Source: Blakeslea trispora (lineage: Eukaryota > Mucoromycota > Mucoromycetes > Mucorales > Choanephoraceae). From it: DNA of 64,000 bases. The stretch is taken from NCBI GenBank assembly GCA_025331445.1, contig JAIWNE010000025.1, forward strand, positions 248,001-312,000. The letters are read 5' to 3'. The translations under genes and the position numbers were made by a program. Shown piece after piece: positions 11,766 to 23,999 of this stretch (position 1 is the stretch's first letter; the number at the start of each line of letters is the position of its first letter). Below the pieces are notes generated by a model. The model did no database searches and was not told the origin of the DNA. It saw only the letters and a list, made by a program, of their open reading frames with translations.

Positions 11766-14567
11766 GCGAGGATACAAAATTTTGAGATTTCAAAAGCAGT
11801 CCCTAGAACATATTTAGGAAAGACATAATGTCATTTTCAAAGATTCTTATTACTCACTTTAGACTACATGACTCACTCTAACGCATATTAACATAAAACA
11901 ATTTTTCTTCCCTCTCATTGTTCTGCCCACCCACTTCGTCATCTCTCTCATTCTCTCTCTTTCCTTTTTTCTTTATGATCCAGGATAATGGTCATCTTAC
12001 GATTTTCAGTCTCAGTTACATTCTAGTCTGTCTTTTTAGGTTACACGGACGCGAAGAACATAAGGACTCAAAAAGTAAAGGCAATACATCTAGAAGAATA
12101 AAGAAAGATGCACTAGAATCGATACTACTAGTAGATTTGCTATAAAAAATGAACCTATTTAAGACAGTTTCATCTCACTCTGCTATCTCATATTTCCCTT
12201 GGTGTTGTTATAGTCTATGAATAAAGTAATAGATAGTAAAAAAATAATAATAAAAAAGACATCCAATTATCTTTAGCTGTATCGTAAATGACTCATTTAG
12301 GAAAAGAATCAATTTTACTCGTTTGTCAATGGACTTTTGAAGTGCTTCAATAAATGCTGAGTTATTGACCAATTAAAAGTCAAGACCGTAAGCAAGCAAA
12401 TGTTAAGAAAAAAAAAATTTTTTTTTTTCAGAATTTAGGCAGATTTCCTTCACATGTCAAACGAGAGGCCGACAGAATATTTTGGTCAAACAAACAATGC
12501 GTGCAATAAAATCAACCGAGTTTTTTTTTTTCTAAAAAAAAAAAAAAGAAAGATTCTCCCGAGGTACTAATGGGAAAGAGTTTTGCAAGTCTTTTTTTTT
12601 TTGTAAAAAAAAAAAGAGGCAACTCAATATAAATACGAAAATGTCTCTTTTTTTTTTCCCCCTTCATTTCTTGCTTTGATTGTAATGCATGACTTCTTGT
12701 TTTACTAGCTTTTTTAAGAAGGGGAGGGTTTAAACCAATTGTCTAATTCTGTATGCCTTGTTATTTTTTTTTGAAATACTATAAAGTAAAGCAAGAAAAT
12801 ATTATTTAAATTTTACAATAGATTTGATGTACAACTTGTCCTGAGGATTTCGATTTTTTCTTTCTGTACTTTTGATACTCTTTACACTTTAAGCATGTAT
12901 TTATTTGATCTCTCAGAAAAGCCTCTTGCGTAACTATTGACCTTTGAGCGACTCCCTTTATCTCTATAAATCGAATCAATGACATGAGCCTTTTCCAAAC
13001 ATTTCTAACGATATGGATGACTCATTCTCTGCAGCAGTTTCTCCATTGTTTATGAACAGCTTGTGTACTCCGTAACTTAGCTTCAACTACAAGTGCCAAC
13101 ACTCATGAATGGCTTTTGTAATAGAAGAGAGATACTGTGCTACTCTTTCTTAAGCCATTTTGTTATTTGAAAAGGGTTTACACAGTAACTCATGGAAATT
13201 GTTTTGTATGAACTGAATTGCTTTCAACTGAATGATGTGTTCTTAGGGATATATCGAGCAAATGAAATTTATTTGCACGTCTTGTTCTTATTATGCAATA
13301 AAAAGTAGTTGCCACAGAAAAATGTTACACAAAAAGGTACAATAAGAAACTGTCTTGTAACTCTTTGTTGAACATTGCGATCAAAGGCTTAGAATGTTAT
13401 TACAAATAAACATGCGCTATTCTGGAGCAAGATTTCAATGATCTCAAACTTTTTCTGGAGGATATTATTGAGGATATTAAGTGTCACTCCCCCAACACAA
13501 AAAAATACTTAAAAAAAAATCCCCTTATATTCAAAAGATTCAAATAGGGAGTCTGATAATAGTCATCTTTTACTATTCTCATTTGGGAAGGGCTTTCTCT
13601 TTTTTTTTTTACTACTACTGATTCTCAGTATCTTATTCAATGATTGAATCGATATTTACAATGGACGACCAAACGCCAATCGATACACTGTGCAGAACTG
13701 TTTGAGACTGAAGAAGCAAGAAAGATATGCTTGCATAAGCCAAACAAATCAGGCTATGGCTACTTTGTAATAAACTTGTCAGACTTATTTAAGCTGACGT
13801 TATAGGTCTGGTTAAGGGGTCAGTTAATGAGAGTCAGGTACGTGTCTATTGAACGATACAAGCGATTGAAATTATCCATGTGTTAGCAAAACTTCAAAAG
13901 AAAAAACAAAAAACTTTGGTTTCCAAAAAAAAAAAAATACAATGAACATCATGCCCTCAAGTAACACCTATTTCAAGCTCTTTCTCGGTTTATTCAACAG
14001 TCAGCTGTACTCCTTTAAGAGAGAAAGAAGTTGAATTCTACTTGTAAGTTTTCATACCTATAGTCACAAAGAGAGCAACTATTGGCTCACATATATGTTA
14101 CATGTTTGTTTCTCGATCTTTTCAGGTAATTGTCTTAAGCTGGTTGTGACTTGATCATATTGTTGGCAGTAAGAGGTACATCCTAAACAATGATGAGCTT
14201 CTATGAATGATGTCAAACTGGCTACTTTAGTGCGAATTCTAAAGACTCAGTTATGTTTTAGTTTAAACCAGTTTGTTAGACAAAAAAAGAAAGAAAGAGA
14301 GAAAGAGAAAGAGAGACGGGTTGTTATTGATGAGAGACACCATGTTGACAGAGTTCAACTTGAACTTATCTTGTTAATAAAAAAAAAGAACTTTTGAGAA
14401 TTTGTGGTAGACTTAGTATTCGAACCAGGTACAGACTGCGTTTTAATTTAAGAGATTGAAGTTTAAGATGCCGTTTTATTTCAAAAAAAAAAAAGACATG
14501 TTATATATTTCTTTCATTTCTTTTCACTTTTGTCCTTTTATCTTGTTTTGTTTAGAGAGAAAGAAAC
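11766..14567. other. 2.8-kb intergenic region, no gene seen
   Basis: AT-rich spacer with many poly-A and poly-T runs of 10-14 bases, especially 12400-12660. A short frame at 11918-12145 (+) is not protein-like. The region contains the promoters of the divergent DAHP synthase and septin genes. I see no RNA gene or repeat family. Confidence 0.6.
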
Positions 14568-16174
14568 ATGCCTTCGCCTTTTGTTGCAGGAGTAGCTCAT
14601 TTACCAAACCAAGTACATAGATTGAAAACCAAGACAGGAACACCTTTTAATCTTATGGTGTGTGGTAAGGCCCTGATTTCAATTAACCTATTCTAATTCA
14701 ATGCTGATTTAACACATATAAATAGGTGAATCTGGTCTTGGTAAAACAACGTTTATCAACACATTGTTCGCAACCACAATTAAGGGATTCAAATCACCTG
14801 AGAAACGTCATGAAAAGCAATTCGAAAGAACAGTTGATATTGAAGTAACAAAAGCAGGTAGAGTAGAATAGAACGATCAAAAAGGCAACAGGGCATCTTA
14901 TTGTAACTTTGCGTAATCAGAACTCGAGGAAAAGATGTTTCGAATGAAACTTTCTGTTATTGACACACCAGGATTTGGAGATTATATAAACAATCGAGAC
15001 AGCTGGGTATCAATAGTGGAATATATAGATGAACAGCTCGAAAACTACATGCTTCAAGAACAACAACCTTTTCGGCAAGGAAAGATCGATATGCGTGTTC
15101 ATGCTTGTCTGTATTTCATCAGGCCCACTGGTCATAGGTATTGTATTGAAACACAAAAACCAAGAGAGAGCTCTGAAAAAAAAACTTGTTCAACATGATG
15201 CATATTAATTTACACAAATGTAAATATTTAGCCTAAAATCACTAGATATTGAAATCATGAAACGTCTTGGTAGTCGGGTTAACTTGATTCCAATCATTGC
15301 CAAAGCTGATGCACTAGCACCTAAAGACTTGGAAAAGTTTAAACAAAATGTAAGGCATGAGCAAACAAAGAAAGAGAGAGAAAGTGGCGATAAGAACAGG
15401 AAGAAACAAAGAAGATAGCACTTGACCAATCTCCCTTCTCTTTACTTGTACGATTGTTATGATAGGTTCGTGAGTCTATTCAGGGCAACAATATCAACAT
15501 TTACGAGTGTGTTGTGGAAAGCGATGATGAAGATATAGCTGTACGTAACCAAGGTATTGCTGATGCATCACCTTATGCAGTCATCAGTTCAACCCAATTT
15601 GTTACCACACCTGACGGCAGACAAGTTCGAGGACGTGAGTACCTGTGGGGCATTGCTGAAGTAGAAAACAATGACCACTGTGATTTTGTGAAACTTCGAA
15701 ATTTGCTCATACGTACACATATGATTGATCTTATCACTTCAACTGAAGACAACCATTATGAAACTTATAGACAGCAACAAATGAACAATCGCAAGTTTGG
15801 AGAACCAAAGTAGGTTAAATCATTTCAAATATCTTCAACCCAACCCAACCCAACCCCTCTTTTTTTTTAGAAAAAAAAAGGAGGAACATCCAAAGTTTCG
15901 TGAAAAGGAAGAAGATCTTCGAAAGGTGTTTACTGAAAAGGTCAAGAATGAAGAGTCGCGATTTCGTCAATGGGAACAACAGGTACATAAGCGAATTTTT
16001 CTTTTTTTCTTTATCCAGTGTATCTCTAATTGTATTGGTATGTAGCTTATTGCGGAGAGAGATCGCCTAAACAAGGATTTAGAAACACAACATGCTCAAA
16101 TTAAGGCTCTCGAGGTAGAATTGGATCAGGCTTATCAACAAAGCGGTCGAAGCAGTAGTGTTGGTAAAAGATAA
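14568..16174 (+). CDS. CDC12: septin, Cdc12-like
   Basis: Seven exons, 14568-14664, 14726-14857, 14921-15137, 15232-15349, 15466-15809, 15871-15982 and 16046-16174, total 1149 bases and 382 residues. Septins are GTP-binding proteins that form filaments at septa and cell cortex. The polybasic stretch and [12 protein letters not shown] precede the P-loop [10 protein letters not shown] (first splice site just before it). G3 is DTPGFGDY, G4 is AKAD, and the septin unique element follows (GREYLWG and [15 protein letters not shown]). The C-terminus, from about residue 300, is a coiled coil rich in Lys/Glu/Gln. The N-terminal PNQ and [16 protein letters not shown] wording resembles the Cdc12 group more than Cdc3, Cdc10 or Cdc11. 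That subgroup assignment is from memory of the family and is the weaker part of the call. Confidence 0.93.
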
Positions 16175-17067
16175 AACTACTCGCCTCATGCACTCTTTTT
16201 TATATATATAGTCTTCCTGCTCAATTCCTTTTTGACCTGGTGTCCCATCTATTCTCTCTAATTGAAATCTATTTTAATTTAATAATAAACTTATCTACTC
16301 ATATCATACTAACTCCAGAGCCATTTTGTTTAGATCAAGCAATTGAACGCACATTTATATATAAACAGGCTAACTCTAGCTTTTTTATGCACTTATTCTA
16401 TCGCTGTAAAGTGGTGAATCTTCCCTGATGTTTTTTTTTGAATTCGTGACTGACCATCATGTTTGACCATTTTTCTCCCTTGACTGTAAGCCGATATGAT
16501 CAAAATCAAAAAAGCGACGATCGTACTTGCCCTTGATACAGAGCATAATCTTAAAGTCAAAGCAACCCATGCATTGGCTAATTGAATCTTGTGTCGGCCG
16601 AACATTGAATGTCGATTGACATTAGATAGATGTTGGTTAGGTGCATTTATCTTGACCAGAGGTTGTAATCAACACTTGCTGATAGATTTGGCCAAACTGG
16701 TTGTCTTTAGGATGATTCCTCTTGTAACACAAGGCAAAAGGCGTGTCATCTAGTGACAAAAAAATGAAGTCTAAAACCAAGTCAATACACCCAGCTACAT
16801 CTTTGAACAAAAAAAAAGTCGCGAGACCAATCGAATCCAAATTGTTTGATGCAATTTCGTATTTTGCAATGAGGGAGTACAATAAAGGAAAAAGAACATA
16901 AATGCGCATTTTAAAGCTCCGAGAATGTTTTGAAGTATTCATGTTTGTAAGACAAGGCTTTCTAAAATTTGAATTAAATCGTATGCTACGAATTATTTAT
17001 GTAATTGTTTTTCCTCTTTTTTTTTTTCTTTTCTCTTGTTCTTAAAAATAACGTTATAAGACTGACC
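16175..17067. other. intergenic, no gene supported
   Basis: Septin 3' region and promoter of the next gene. Two adjacent minus-strand frames (16393-16605 and 16637-16942) have hydrophobic segments but no family resemblance; see findings. A (TA)n run near 16200 follows the septin stop. Confidence 0.5.
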
Positions 17068-17828
17068 ATGATTCCCGATTGGAAGAAGGCAATTCAATCA
17101 TCACTTCAGGAAAACATCAAGAAGATGGGTACATCTGCTACCTATGCTTCTTTGGCAACTGTTCGCGAAAACAATGCACCAGCTGTGCGAACTGTTGTCA
17201 TAAGAGGTTTTGCAGGCGAACACCACAAAGAAGAAGTAGGCTGGCAGAGTAATGTACTTGTGGTGATTACCAAACAAAGTTCAGCAAAAGTAAAGGAACT
17301 TCAAAAAAATCATAGAGCAGAAATAAACTGGTAAGTATCTTATAGAAAGAAAGTATAGAAAAAAAAACATTGCTTAAACAAAATGAAAGGTATATGGATG
17401 GTACAGGAGAACAATTCCGGATTGGTGGCACAGTTGATATCATTGATAAATATCTTGATAAAAAAAATCTTGGTCATTTAAGCTCAAAAGTGACAAAAAA
17501 AGAAAAGCAACCGAATGCCGACAATGAGGAAAACAGTTTGAGTTTACAAGCTTTTTTGAAAAATCAAGAAGGCCACGAGAACTTTAGCTGGGGCGCAGAG
17601 AGAATTCGGCAATTTGTTCAGTGCAGTGCTTCATTAAGATCGGACATGATCCATAGTGAAAAGGAGCTCGAGATCAAAAGCGTTGACCCAAAAACAGGAT
17701 GGTTTCAAAATGATGAATTGCAAGATTTGTTAGAACAATCATACGACAAATTTGCTTTGCTCGCTATCACTGTTGATTCTGTTCACTACTACTCTATCCA
17801 AACAGGTGCTATGAAGTCAATGCTGTAA
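17068..17828 (+). CDS. FMN-binding pyridoxamine 5'-phosphate oxidase-like protein (Alr4036 type)
   Basis: Two exons, 17068-17330 and 17390-17828, total 702 bases and 233 residues. The N-terminal half has the split-barrel flavin-binding pattern: YASLATVRENNAPAVRTVVIRGF, then a beta-strand with QSSAKVKEL, then HRAEINWYMDGTGEQFRIGG spanning the splice site. The central part has a WGAERIRQF segment and the C-terminus carries the FALLAITVDSVHYYSI strand. This layout fits the PNPOx-like Alr4036 family (Pfam Pyridox_oxase_2). The reaction is not established for the fungal members: they bind FMN, and the true vitamin B6 oxidase is a separate family. The substrate here is therefore unknown. The start ATG is the first Met of the exon with a good upstream poly-pyrimidine leader. 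Confidence 0.85.
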
Positions 17829-18827
17829 TCCCCATCAGCTTTGATTAAACTCCTTCAAATTTCATAATAAAAACAAACACATCTAATCACTCCAGAACTA
17901 AACAACGTAGTATTATAGAAGAAAATAGATTGAGCTTATATCTGGACGAACCCTTTTTGTTATTTCAATTGAAATTCGTCTTTCATGATACCGAGGGCAG
18001 CTCTTTTTCCCCCCTCTTTTTTTTTGTCAGCAGTCAACTATGTCTTCTTTTTTTTTTCAAATGATGTAAACCTTTAACAGATAATTCCTTTTTTTTTAGA
18101 GAAAAGAATTAAAAGTGTAATTTATCAAACATTACAATACATAGAAAGAGAGGAAAGAGGAAAGAGGGGGCATCTTCATCAAAGGCTGCTTTGTTCTTGA
18201 ATCTGCATCAATCTATTGTGCTTGGTAAATTAAGATCGCATTTGTATGATGTCTATACCTAAAAGTATTAAAGCCCTGGTTTTTTTTTTGGATTTCTTCT
18301 TCCCGAGAGTTGTGTTTGTGCTTCTAGTTTTTCTATCGCTGTCTAATTTTTTTTTCTAACCAAAATAGATTCATAGCCCAGTTGATCTAATTCATAAATA
18401 CAGTTCGTCTTCCATGCTACTCAACCTCACCCATGTATGGAGACTAACTGGTCAATATCTACAATAACATCCCAAAAGTACCAAATGATTTTTTTTCGGT
18501 GACAAGAGCCCTACATCATTCGACAATTGAAGAAGGGAGAAGGAGGTTGATGCAGTTATTGATCTTATATATGAGCTGGCAGGTATGTCTATTGTTTTTT
18601 TTTGGGTGAGTTGAACTGATAATTTGGAGAAATGGTACAACATAGATAATTGTTTCTTTTTCCCTTCTATGCAAGTGTTTCAGTTTCCGCAAATCAAGTG
18701 TCTTGAATCAATCTATTTAAACTAACAATTAAATCAATTTTCTTCTTTTCTTTTTATTGTTGCTATCCTACTTTCCCAAATTTTATTCTTTGTGTTGGCT
18801 CAGTAACAGAATAAGTAATTAGCTTAA
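17829..18827. other. intergenic, no gene seen
   Basis: Spacer with C/T-rich tracts (18001-18060) and a long purine-rich stretch near 18150. This looks like the promoter and long 5' leader of the Vac7-like gene. No coding signal seen. Confidence 0.6.
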
Positions 18828-20858
18828 ATGTCAAGCACACCAACAGACACGTTTAGCAATAAGAATAAAGAGCCAAATAACCATGCATCTACTCAACTGC
18901 ATATTCAGCAAGCAGACACTAACTTGCTGAGTGTTCCACGTATTTCAACAAGTAAAGCAGTAAAAAATCAAAACACCGGTAACAAGCAGCTTCTTAACTC
19001 TGTTCGTTCTGTGGAGTCACTATCCGGAAGCATCTGTCGACCGAAGCTACACACAATGCATAGCCTTGATACTCATCGATTCCCCACACTCGAAAATACA
19101 ACAGGACTTACCAAAAACTCTAAAATAACCGTTGAACCAGTGTCACTTATTATGGACAGTAGCGGTGGTTCTAGTAATGTGATTAAACGGGGAGGGTCAC
19201 AGGTTGGATGTACTTTTCAAACAAACAGAAAAAAAAAATATATACGAATGTTTAATTTCTGTAGAGTGACGTCAAAAGCATACGCTCTTTTAGTGAGCCT
19301 ACAAGCAACACCAAGAAGAAAACAAAGCCAAAAACCAAATCCAAGAACCATCATATAACGCCTACAGAAGTGTTTGCAAAAAATCTGAGCGAAGCTGTAC
19401 TTGATGTAGATGGTTAGACTCCTTTTTTTTTGTGTTCTCATGACTATACCATTTATAAAAACAATCGATTATCTAATTAGAGGCTGATTGTAGATTCATG
19501 CGATAATGGCTATGTTTACCCTACTCTTCACAAGCCTTATCCAGGACCTTCCCCACCTATTTCGCCCTTTGAATTTTCAGGTACAAATGATATGAATTTG
19601 CTATTTTAAGGTTTTATGATTAAACTGTTGTATTTTGTTTGACAGGGAGCTTTCAAGATGATCACGGAAGCTATTTTTCAGATCATAATCGTCGCAAACC
19701 TCGACGTCCAGGCTTAAGGTCTGCTATTTCTGAGTTACCTGACATGGGATTCAAGAATTCTTACAGATATGCTTCTTTTCCATTCAAATCGGAAAAATAT
19801 GGACAGCCACGAGGATACCATTACCGATGTTCATCAAGTGAAAGTGACGAAGAAAACGATGAAAGTCTATCACTTTTGCATTACCCATCCCAAAGAAGTA
19901 CATTTAGTAAAAGACAAAGGTGAAGATTGGTGGAAAAAGCAACAACTTCTACCAAAAAAAAAAGCTACCAACTAATTCTATAATTTTCTTTATTGCCAAA
20001 AGAAGGAAATCGTCTACACGCTCTACCTTGAGAAGCATGGTGTGTTATTGGGGCTTAACTTTGGTATTCCCTATTATTGTCTTGGTGATATTGTTCATAA
20101 TGTCAGCTGCTAGTCCATTACAGTCAGTTGAGATTGTATCATTTGGAAATGTGTTGGGAACGCAAAAGCAGCTAATGTTTGATCTTCATGTTAGAGCTAG
20201 GTAAATAAGCTAGGTTTAGCATCAAACTAGCTAAAAAATAAAACAAGTGAGAAAGGACGCTGAATGACAATGATCATAGAAATACAAACAGTTGGAGTGT
20301 GCAAATGTCACATGCAGTGATCAGCATGTTTGCCGCCAGCCATTATGTTCCAACGCAAGCACAGAATACAACCTACGAAGAATCCATATTCAAACATGGT
20401 AAGTCAAGAACTGAATGGTTGATTGAAAAAAAAATATAAACCCAGGCTTTATTTCGGAACAGAATACCTGGGGAGCATTGAGAAGCTAGACAACCCTCTA
20501 GTGTTTGAAGCTTCACCATTGCTTTACTTTAAGTCAAAGACAAGTGTATCTTCAAGTCAAATTCAGATCAAGAATCCAGGACAAACAAAAGATGATTTAT
20601 CAGGCAACGAGAGATGGTAAAAACAGAATAGATACTTGATCTATATATCGCATCTCTAAAGATTTAAATTTCAGGTCTTTACTGATTCGATACCCTTATG
20701 AACTGACACTCCGAGGTGTCTTGAGATATCAGTTATTCCCTTTTTTAAATACCAAGACTTATTTCGCTAGAGTATGTAAAGTCGTTCAAGTAGACCCAGC
20801 TACTGGCGTTGTGAAGGATGCTCCTTTGCCTGAGCAGTCGATTTGCGATGAATATTAA
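18828..20858 (+). CDS. VAC7: Vac7-like vacuolar membrane protein
   Basis: Eight exons, 18828-19202, 19265-19412, 19494-19580, 19646-19919, 20003-20200, 20280-20398, 20463-20616 and 20675-20858, total 1539 bases and 512 residues. The first 290 residues are Ser/Thr/Asn-rich and disordered. One transmembrane helix (GLTLVFPIIVLVILFIMSA) follows. A lumenal domain beginning SPLQSVEIVSFGNVLGTQ then reads as an LEA2/Vac7-type fold, with an NTTYEES glycosylation site. In yeast, Vac7 activates the Fab1 lipid kinase that makes PtdIns(3,5)P2 on the vacuole. The call rests on the helix plus SPLQ-VE-V-FGNVLGT wording and the overall plan (long disordered cytosolic region, one helix, lumenal domain). Other LEA2 proteins such as Tag1 are the alternative. 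Confidence 0.8.
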
Positions 20859-22795
20859 GAACTGCATTGTTTACCTAAAAAAAAATAAACAGCAGACCTA
20901 TTTGAATAACACTATCTGGTAGTAAAGTGATGGTAAAATACTAACGACTTACTAGCTTAAAGTTTAAAAATCGTTTCATTTTCTGCAGTTGGCCGTTCAA
21001 TAAGACAACCAAGATTCTTCTTTAGTATGACTTGAGGCTTACCAAAATTGATTGAATTTCCAAAAACCCTAGTGTGCGTGGTATAAATAGAAGAAGAAAA
21101 AAAGGGGAGGGGAACACTTGCCAACTAATTTAAGGTGAATGAATGATATAGCTAGATTGATCAGCAAAAAAAAAATGTATACTAGTACAAGAGCTCCAAA
21201 CGCCTTTAATGATAATAAAAAGGACATGCCTAGCTTTCCTTTGTTCAATCTCTTTTATGTCGAAACAATAGATTTGTTCATCATTCAAAAAAAAAGTCGA
21301 ACATACAGAAAGTAGAATTCAACAAAGAAATAGAGAGGTAACCATAAATAGAAATATATGCAGAAACAGAAGCAGATATATTGTAGGTAGACCCTGTGTT
21401 GTACAGCAGCAGAAACAACGCCGACAAATAAGAGAAGGCAAGGATGCAAAAAAATAAACCTCCTTTGACTTCATTATCCAGAAAAGACTTACTTTTGTTC
21501 GCTTCTCTAAATTGTTACATCCTGTCTTTCAAGCAAAGAAGTGGATTAGACATAAGCAGCTTACTGTGTCCCAGAAAACTCTTGGGATGAGCATCAAAGC
21601 AAACATAGCTTCAATTGATATGCAAAAACAACACATACTAAAACAAGAATGAGCTTTAATTGACAAAAATACAAAGCATCAGAAAACAATGAAAACATGT
21701 ATTAAGCTTTAAAGAAACAAGCTTTAAAGGGAGATCATAATGAAGATTGAATACGTAGTCGCTGTACTACAATACCTAAAGGCAGATATGCGTTGCCTGT
21801 CAATGAATTGAAGATCATGATGATAAACCGGTAATATAATAAATTGATGTTTGATTATGATCTAGACAAAGAATTGGTCATCCGAACGTGTTGATTTATT
21901 TTAGTCTGTTTCTGAGCTAGGTTTTTTTTTTTTCTTTTCCTTTATTGAAAAGCAATTTAGAAACACCGCATTGCAGCTTTGACTTAGTGACACGATTGAA
22001 CTATGCTCAGAATAATAGAATGTCAGAAAAAATTAGCGGATATGGCCATTAATATAATGAGAGTTATTAAGTGCACAATCAGAGCAAAAAGGAACACGAG
22101 TCCTTCCAAAAGCTCTACATAGAATCAACAAACATGTTACAAAACATTTTATTCTCGGCAAACCCATATAATGTCTAAACTCAAATAGGCACTGTTTAAG
22201 TGTTGTAATTTGAGATATTCATGGTGAAAGAGCGGTTTGATACACAATGCAAATGATGTGCATATTACTTGGGGCTTTTCTAATAATGCGGGTATGTTTA
22301 TTTATTCAGGGTAACTTGATTTCGCTCGCGCTTTGACCCGATGCTTGGCAAAGCACATATCAATTGGCGCTCAATGCTATCTGTCTTATCCGAAAAAAGG
22401 AGAAAATGATGTTCATAATGGTTCAACATCAGGTTTTACCTGACTTTATGTCTTATGAAAAAGAAAAAAGATAGGCAGCGTATACGTTACTTGGCTTTTC
22501 TTTATTACTTGTAGAATACCGAATAATATTATGGCAATTTGCCGCGGAGAAGAATTTTCTGTTCTATCTCCAAATGATCTACTGAGTCTCGTACCAACGA
22601 AGAAACCTTCGATCCCTTCTCTTTGTGTCAACAGAATTGTTCTCCGATAAAATATCTCATTGAGTTAAGAACAAAGGGTAGTGTAACCAAAGAGAAGAAT
22701 CAAGTATAAATAGAGAGCTTTGATTGACAGTTTGTAGTCTTCATCTTTAGTTTTTTACTTTCCTTCCCTCATCACCCTAGCAATAAAAAGAAAAT
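20859..22795. other. 1.9-kb intergenic region upstream of the polygalacturonase
   Basis: No coding signal on either strand. This long spacer probably contains the regulated promoter of the secreted polygalacturonase gene; the TATA box is listed separately. A GC-richer patch is present near 22320-22400. Confidence 0.6.
22705..22712 (+). promoter_or_regulatory. TATA box of the polygalacturonase gene
   Basis: TATAAATA lies 84 bases upstream of the ATG at 22796, followed by a C/T-rich leader. This is a typical strong-promoter arrangement in fungi. The call is from sequence only. Confidence 0.65.
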
Positions 22796-23999
22796 ATGGT
22801 TTACATTCCTTCTCTTTCTTCCTCTCTTGCACTCATTACTGTCCTTGCTTCTGCTGCTCAAGCTGCTACTACCTGTACTGTATCCACTGGTGGTGATGCT
22901 GCCAAGAGCATTGCCAGTGCTTTCGAAGCTTGTAAAAATGGTGGTACTGTTGTCTTCACTAAGGGTGCTACCTACAACTTGAAGTCTTTGGTTGATGTGA
23001 GCAACCTAAAGAATGTTAAGGTTCAATTTTATGGTACTGTCAACTTGCCCGGCTTCAACTCTAAGCATGCTGGCCAAAACAGCTACTTCCGCATCAAGGG
23101 TGACAATATTCACTGGGATGGTGGTAACACTGGTACCTTCAACGGTAACGGCCAGAAATGGTGGGATGCTGAAAACAGAAAGGCTCCTACTGTCTTTAGA
23201 ATCCAAGCTACCAACTCATACTTTGGCAACTTCAAGATCGTCCAATCTCCTCGTGCTCACATTGGTATTACTAGCTCCAGTCATGTCGATCTTGACAACG
23301 TCACCTTAAAGACCGTTTCCAAAAGCTCTAAGCCAGCCAAGAACACAGATGCTCTTGACATCTCCAACTCTGATAATATCAACTTCACCAACTCTAATCT
23401 CACTGTTGGCGACGATTGTACCGCTATGAACAATGGTATGTATTTGATACAAAAAAATCCACATCAATGAATCGACCTAATTTATTATTTTAGATGTTTC
23501 CAATGTCTTGGTTAAGAACATCAAATGTAATGGTGGTCATGGTTTCAGTATCGGCTCTCTTGGTAAAGGTGGTTCTTCAGCCACTGTCAAGAACATCAAT
23601 ATCCAAAACAGTGTTTGCGATAACTGCCAAAACGGTATTCGTATCAAGACTTGGCCCGGCGGTAAGGGCTCCGTCAGCAATGTTAGCTTCAAGGACGTCA
23701 AGCTTAACAACGTTGAAAACCCTGTCCTTATTACTACTCACTATTGTGACAAGAATCAAAAGTCATACTGTAATGGTAATGATGGCCATTCCTTGACCAT
23801 AAAGGATATCTCCATGGAAAATATCACAGGTTCTACCAGCCGTAAGAGCAATCCTGCCATCAGCATCAACTGCTCCAAGAACACCCCTTGTTCTGGCTTC
23901 AAGATGTCTAACGTCAAGATTTCTACTCACTCCAAGACCAAGAAGAATGAGTGCATTAACCTCTCTGGTTCTAACAGCATTTCTTACTGTAAGCAATAA
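22796..23999 (+). CDS. secreted polygalacturonase (GH28), probably exo-type
   Basis: Two exons, 22796-23435 and 23494-23999, total 1146 bases and 381 residues. The enzyme hydrolyses alpha-1,4 bonds between galacturonic acid units in pectin. A signal peptide of about 23 residues ends ...AAQA. The beta-helix carries the GH28 active-site motifs: NTD (Asp185), VGDDC (Asp206, Asp207), GGHG (His229) and RIK (Arg263, Lys265). The first motif is NTDA rather than NTDG, which together with the family wording suggests the exo-polygalacturonase group seen in Rhizopus-type fungi; I infer this rather than show it. Two Cys pairs near the C-terminus and several NxS/T sites fit a secreted glycoprotein. Codons are C-ending more often than in neighbouring genes, consistent with high expression. 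Confidence 0.95.

Noticed and set aside
11918..12145. 75-residue frame upstream of DAHP synthase
   Set aside because: Low-complexity Ser/Phe start and no protein-like pattern.
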